A stretch of DNA of 64,000 nt, from assembly GCA_030272155.1 (NCBI GenBank), contig CP126199.1:1798001-1862000 (forward strand), given 5' to 3'. Shown here one piece after another: positions 58,237-64,000 of the stretch. Position numbers and translations under genes: made by a program. This stretch comes from Tetradesmus obliquus (Eukaryota; Chlorophyta; Chlorophyceae; Sphaeropleales; Scenedesmaceae). Within the stretch, counting starts at the first letter, position 1; every line of letters begins with the position of its first letter. The notes below the pieces were generated by a model. It was not told where the DNA came from, made no database searches, and worked only from the letters and a program-made list of their open reading frames with translations.

Positions 58237-61200
58237 TTAGGCGCACACAAGATTGTTGATCCCGCTGACTGTCCTCCAGAACAACTGGCAGTCACCCAGT
58301 GATCCGCTCGTGCAGCCCTGGATGCTGTTGTCAGGCAACTCCGCCTGGTTTGTGAAGCCTGTTGCAGGGCAAGCTGTAGACGCCTTGAAGCAGGACTTCA
58401 AGGTCACAGCGGCAATGTTTGGGATATCCACGGTGAAGCGAGGGTAGGCGTCAATGGAGCTGGTTGCAGCTTGGTTGCACCTGGTAGCGGTGGTGAAGGC
58501 CATGCAGCCGTCGGGCGCAGCGCACTGGCCAGTCGTAACGATTGCATCCTTGGCGTCTCCGCTGCACATCGTCACTGTGTGTGTCGCTGGGCAAGCGCCG
58601 CCTTCCAGTGACGCCTGGCACGAGTCCAGTGTTGCGTTGATCGCATTCAGCAGGAACTTGGAATGCTCCTTTGGGCAGGCAGCAGCTTTCACGCAGCCAA
58701 GCAGGGCATTGCCGGGAACGCCTGCTGCTGAAACCTCTGCATCATAGCCCGCAGCACTAACGCCGCCAGCAAGGACAGCACTGCAACCCTGGGAGAGTGC
58801 TACTGCACCCAGGCCGGACAGGCATGCAGAAAGCACTGCCGTGGAGTCCGCAGCCGATGTGCGGTCATACAGCGCAAAGCTCCACGCTGCTGGCACGACG
58901 GAGCTCGGGCACTTGCCGGTTGCTGCAGCGCCAGTGATAGGGTTGTAGCAGCCAGCCAGGCTGGAGCCGTCTGTGAGGGATGTGGTGAAACCTGTGACAG
59001 TGCTGCAGTTGGTGGTGCCTGGTGCACGGAAGATGCAGCGCGTGAGCACTGCACCCTGCGTGGTGGCGTCCTGGCTGTACAGGGACAGCGTGCGGTTGCT
59101 GACCTTGCTGCAAGTCGTGAAGTTGGCAGCTGCCTTCCAGCATTGCTCGTCTGCGCTGCTGGAGGTGAGGGACGCGGCGATGTATCCTGCTGGGCAGTTG
59201 CCGGTTGACGACTTGCACGCAATCAGCTGGTCACCCTCGCTGCAGAAGGCAGCAGCAGGGCAGGAAGAGAATTGATGCAGGGCAGAGGCAGCGGCGTTGA
59301 GTTAGCACACTTTTAGCAGTCACGCAGCAACAGCACAAATAATGTCGTGCTGCGCATGCTCCGCTGTGAAAACGGGCACTTCCAAACATAACACTAATGT
59401 TCACAGGAAATGCTGACAGGGAGTGTTCACAGAGATGTTCACTCACGTGTACAGCGGCACGGGGAATGCAGCGCCGCCAGGTGTGGCAGTTGTGGCACAT
59501 GTCGCGCCTGCAGCAAGGCTGGCACGGCAGTGCTTTGCTGTGCCATCGATGAACGTCAGCGGGAAGATGGATGGGCAGATCGTGTTGCTGCTGACGCATC
59601 CCACCAGGTCATCGCCTGCCGGGCTGAACACCTCCAACCCGTTGAAGTTTGTCACGGTGCAGGTCAGCACACCCTTGATTGGCGCGATGCATGCCTCCAG
59701 CTGCGTAGAAGCAAGGCTGAAGCTGTTGACGCCGCTGCAGGATGAGGCGAGGCTCTTGCACTCGAGCACCTGAGTGCCGACGGAGGTGGAGACCTCAACA
59801 GGGAAAGCAGCAGGGCCTGTGGAGAGCGGGCGGCGACAGCAGCAGCAATGTGAGTATCATGCCGCATGCCTGCAGCGCAGGGTGCTGATTTGCTGGTGCT
59901 GTCACTGATGATTGGTGAGTAGTAGTATACCATTTACTACTTGGTGCGCAAGCTTGCACACCAGCCGCAAAGGAATGAGGGACAAGTGGGGAACAGCAGA
60001 GCAAGTCTCATGCAGGTAGCACGGATCACTCACATACTGTTGTGGCGGTCACGCAGCCGGACAGCACGGCGCCGTTGTAGGCAGGGACGTTGAAGACCGT
60101 GGCGGTGCTGTTGCAGGCGTTCAAACCCAGCGCCCTGCACTCCTGCAGGGTCTCGCCGGCACCCATGGTGATGTAGCTGAACGGATAAGCAGCCGGGCAC
60201 AGCTTGGCGTCACTCCTAAGGAAGGCGACAACGTCAGCGCCGTTGGCGCTGCGTACGAACTTGTTGTATGTCCCAGATGTGGGGTTGCCGTTAAGCAGTG
60301 CGGCCGCATCCGAGCTGATGGGCATGCCGTTGATGAGGTCCACGTCAGCGGGCTTGTAGCACTGCGTGAGCTGAGACTCACCGACCTTGACCTCGGTGTA
60401 CATTGGGAAGGTGTAAGCGCTGAAGTCAAAGTTGGTGCCCTTGGCGCCGCAGGTGAGGTTTGCTGCAAGGCAGCCGACGGTCAAGCCAAATTTGCTGCGC
60501 ACAGTGATTGGGAAGTCGTCATTGCTGCGAAGATACACAGAAACGTCGGGGAGGGTGGAGCGGCGGGGCAGCGGAGCATAAGGAAAGTGAGCCATGCGAG
60601 TTGAGTTTGTAAAAAAATGCAGCAAACTGGTCTGTGCTAGCTGGCAGACACACGGACAGCAGATACGCTGCGGCTCGACACGCCGCAAAGCCCGGCTCTG
60701 CTTGCTGTGTTGTTAAGCCACTGGATGCCTCAGCGCTTGCGTGCAAGGCAGGGTGCGTCTTCAGCGGGCTGCTGTGTGTGCGAATATATGCACAGCTCAG
60801 CAGGCTACATGAACCGACTGCCACCAGATGAGTTGCAAGGCAGGGCGAAATGCGCGGCTGCATTTGCCGCAGTGCGAGGGCTCACCACTTGAGGGTGGCA
60901 GTTGTCGCTGAGCATGACACCACGGATCCTGTGGCATTGACAAAAGGAGCCTCGCCGGAACCGCACACCAGAGGCACAATTGGGGCTGCTGGCTCGCAGC
61001 CTGTGAGGACGTTGGCGCCATTCTTGGTCTCCTTGGGGTAGTCAGCAGGGCACTTGGTGCTGTCGGACCGCACACACCTGCAGGACACACACAAAGACAC
61101 AGGTGCATGCAAGGTATGGTCGGTGGGTGCTTGATTTGCTGCAGCCAGCTTGTCACACAAACACGAAGGAGCATGACATGGGCGCTGATCAGCAGTCTCA

Positions 61201-63805
61201 TTCAGAGAATAGCTCATGGTGCTGCATGCAGCTGCACAGCAGCTGCAGCAGCAACCACGCCATACCCGAAAACTCACCCGACGACGGCACCATTCTCTGT
61301 GACTGTGATGCCATAGACACCGTTGTTCACATCGTAGAGAACGGCGGCGTTGTTGCCCATGCCTGTTGCAGTCAGGTCGCAAAGGCCACGGCTGGGACGG
61401 CAAGCGACCGTGGTGGGCACCCCTGCGCCAGCCGACAGAGCGAGGCTAGCCGATGCTGGGCAGGAGGCGGTGGCCTGCAGGCAGCAGCAGCACGCTCTGT
61501 GAGTATGGCACCGCTGCCTGGTTGTCCAGACTGTGCTTGACCATGTGGTGTGCATTTTGTCCAGAGCTGACGCACAACGATGTTGGTCTAACCACGTGAA
61601 GAACCGATCAGACAGATTCTTTTGCAAACAGCGGCGAGTAATCCTTCATGCAGCTGGCTTCTGCTTGGCAAAACCTAAAATGGCGCCTCATCATCAACGT
61701 GGGCAGTACGACTGCATGCACAGCAATGCAGCAGCAGCAGCAGCAGCAGCAGCACACCTTGCGGCACTCCACAGTGCGGGTGGAGCCGGCCGTGGTGTCA
61801 AATGTGCACGGGATGGTGCCGCCGCAGGTAGAGGGGTTGCTCGCCATCACTTCGAGCGGGTACTCCAGGTTCAGCGCAGCCACATTAGGGCATGCATTGT
61901 CGGCACCCAGAGTGAGGCAAGCAGCCAGCTTTCCGTCCAGACCACGGGCAGGCACAGTGTAGCTTGCAGCACCAGAGACAGGGAAGCCTGGGCACACGGA
62001 GACGTCCTTGCACTCAGCCAAGAGGTTCCAGTTGGTGGCAGAACGGAACGCCACAAAAGGGCAGCCATCGGCGCTCTTGACACAGCCTGTGGAGGCAGCA
62101 GCAGCAGCGGCAGCAGCAGCAGCAGCAGCAGACATGATGCGGTGGTTGAGGAGCCTGCCATGATTAGGCCTGTGCTGATGGTAGCAGCCGGATGATACTC
62201 TCAGCTGCCCTTGTTGCTTGTAAATATCGGTGTATGCAGCATCACTGTTTATTCCAGCAAGTACTTTGAACCAGTGACTGCCCGCAGGTCATTAATCATA
62301 CATCCCTCAGTGCCCTACTATGCCCTCCCCTGCAGGCAGCTGTCGCTGCATGTTGCTGCTGCTGTCACGCTCAACTGTGCTCTGCTGCATGACAGGGTGT
62401 CATCATCAGCAGCTGTTGTCATGCCCAGCAGCAGCACTCACCTAGCAGCCTGCCGGCACTGTCAAAAGCACTCGTGTCATAGCCCTGAACATTGCAAGAG
62501 GATGTAGTGATGTTGCGGCACTCCGTGATGACCTGTGGCTTGCCATTCCACAGCCCAACAAAGCCAGCAGGGCAGTTGCTGCCTGGGGTGCTGCAAGCCT
62601 CGAGCTTAGCACCGTTGCGACTGGCCACGCTGTGAGAAGCAGGGCATGTTGTGGTTGCTGATGTCAGGCAGGCGACCAGCAGGGTTGCGTTGTACTGCTC
62701 AATGGGGTTTAACGCGCTGTTGCAGAGGCAGGCCTTTGCGGTTTCGTCGTAGACGGCGCCGGGGATCTCAGTGCAGGTCTGCAGGCAGCAGCAGCAGCAG
62801 CAGCAGGCAGGTGAGAGGTTTGGGTGACAGCGTGCCTTGAGGAGCTAGGCAGTGTAAAGGCTTCAGTGGGTGCTTTGCCTTGCTGCAGTGTGCTAACAAT
62901 GGAGCATGGAAGGCAAGGTAGTGGAAACAGTAAGCAGGCGATGCTGCGGCTGCCGCTGTCACAAGCAAGGCAGCACATGCAAGCAAGCCACACGCCTGCA
63001 GTGCCTGCAGTGCTTGTCTGCGCGGCAAAAGTGAAATACCGCTGCGTTGTTTTAATTATTCCATTACTTGGAGGCGGGTCTCTAACCCTGCTTCTAGATT
63101 TAAGCGCTTCTTCTGCTCACCGGGGCGGGGCTGGGGCTGGGGCTAGGAGATGGAGATGGGGATGGTGAGGGGGATGCTGGCTCTGGAGAGGGAGAGGGTG
63201 ATGCGGGGGTGGGGCTGGGGCTGGGTGAAGCGGGCTTGGGGCTGGGGGTAGGCAGAGGGCATGGTGCCGCGTATGTCTCGGCCACATTCCGTTGCGAGGC
63301 AGCTGCACGTTACATCAACAGATGGCAGCAGGCAGCAGGGGTGAGGAGGGGCAGGCGGACGTTTTGAGCAAGCATTCTGCTGCTGCTGCAACTGCCCAGT
63401 GTACTAACTCAACTGGTTTGTGCGGTGTGGTTCACTTGCAGAGTTGCTGCGAGGCATGCTGCACGCCTGATGGGCGTGCACTTCAAACCCAGCGCTAGCG
63501 CAGCACTCTGCATGGCACCACGCACCTCTGCACTGTGCATTCACTGCAGCATGCAGTTGCTGGAGCTTTGATTTGTATTTGGTCAACTCACTGTTGGCGA
63601 GCGCGCGCCTCTTGAAGGTGTTCAGGTAGGTTTTGGTGCTTGCATACAGGGTGGCGTCGTAGCCGCCGGCGCAGCCAGCGCGCGCTCCCGCCGCACGCAG
63701 CGTGTTCCTCCTGGTCAATGCAGTGGCCTGCACCGATGAGTTGCCGGTGACAACCGCCCTCACCCATGCCCTCAGTGAGGGGAACAGTGGGGGAACGGTC
63801 TGGCC
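58237..63805 (-). CDS. Large secreted Cys-rich repeat protein with Ser-Pro hinge (cell-wall-like)
   Basis: Exons in gene order: 63805-63592, 63302-63121, 62778-62442, 62086-61758, 61474-61278, 61077-60886, 60524-60034, 59816-59447, 59239-58237. Phases close for 1,104 residues; the 5' end is beyond or near the window edge. The N-terminal part has NSS and a Cys. A hinge of repeated SPSPSP follows (63121-63250). After it come about 10 extracellular-looking modules of 60-100 residues with regularly spaced Cys, a CP-aromatic-P start (CPAAYPFSY, CPAAFPVEV, CPADYPKE) and a GCV-type end (LSGCVTATTVC). Ser-Pro hinges are hydroxyproline-glycosylated in green-algal wall proteins such as pherophorins; the modules here are not a pherophorin domain I recognise. 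Extracellular location is inference, because no signal peptide is in the window. This gene has CTG tracts before acceptors but no exon-edge copies. Confidence 0.85.
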
Positions 63806-64000
63806 CTGCAAAGAGCAGCAGTGAATCACAACGCAGCAGCAGCAGCAAGAGCAGGAGCAGCAGCAGCAGCAGCAGGCGGGAGTGTTTAACCCTCAGGCAC
63901 ACCCCAACTGAGCGCTGCAGACCTTGCGGAGCCGGCATACCGCAGTGCGCCTAGTGCAGACAAGCAGCAGCACATCAGAATGAATACACCTGCAGGCGCA
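63806..64000. other. Right edge, possible 5' exon of the Cys-rich gene
   Basis: Sense-strand CTG tracts lie just before the acceptor at 63805. A short frame starting MPAPQGLQRSVGVCLRV on the minus strand (to 63938) may be an upstream exon, but its donor is unclear. Confidence 0.3.

Noticed and set aside
1..64000. tRNA, rRNA or organellar genes
   Set aside because: No cloverleaf, rRNA core sequence or organellar composition was recognised by eye; a tRNAscan or Infernal run would be decisive.

Overview
The window is nuclear DNA of a eukaryote, most likely a chlorophycean green alga. The exact group is inference; Scenedesmaceae-like Sphaeropleales would fit. Genes are split by GT-AG introns, coding sequence is full of poly-Gln, poly-Ala and poly-Ser, and CTG/CAG tracts are everywhere. 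The gene set is plant-like: a sirtuin starting like plant SRT1, a protein kinase with the DVG variant seen in plant RLCK/U-box kinases, glutamate-receptor-like channels and a Ser-Pro-rich secreted protein. No rRNA, tRNA, CRISPR or prokaryotic operon structure was seen.

Layout. 0.4-4.8 kb (+): leucine-rich repeats, an Ala-rich membrane region, a Gly-rich linker and a DUF900-type alpha/beta hydrolase. 6.5-10.0 kb (-): protein kinase. 10.3-16.0 kb (-): hnRNP U-like SPRY plus P-loop protein, whose last exon splices in frame to the kinase on paper, so the two may be one gene. 16.9-21.7 kb (-): single-pass membrane protein with propeller-like segments. 22.2-26.1 kb (-): F-box/LRR protein. 26.5-31.0 kb (-): SIRT6/SRT1-type sirtuin. 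31.4-35.7 kb (+): mitochondrial pyruvate dehydrogenase E2, divergent from the sirtuin across 415 bp. 37-40.3 kb: weak coding fragments and LINE relics, one with a target-site duplication. 41.3-48.0 kb and 50.1-55.4 kb (+): two tandem glutamate-receptor-like channel genes with the same exon plan. 48.9-49.0 kb: a short retroelement tail with a 15-bp target-site duplication. 58.2-63.8 kb (-): large secreted Cys-rich protein with a Ser-Pro hinge, open at the right edge.

Exon chains were rebuilt by hand from splice motifs and reading phase. Seven of them close without a phase conflict, which is the main support for the coordinates.

Three genome-scale patterns stand out. First, introns carry tandem, partial copies of the edge of the neighbouring exon, with its splice site, in nearly every gene. 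Second, CTG tracts on the sense strand sit directly before many 3' splice sites, in genes on both strands. Third, one 5' splice site has been amplified into a minisatellite of about 25 units of 29 bp.
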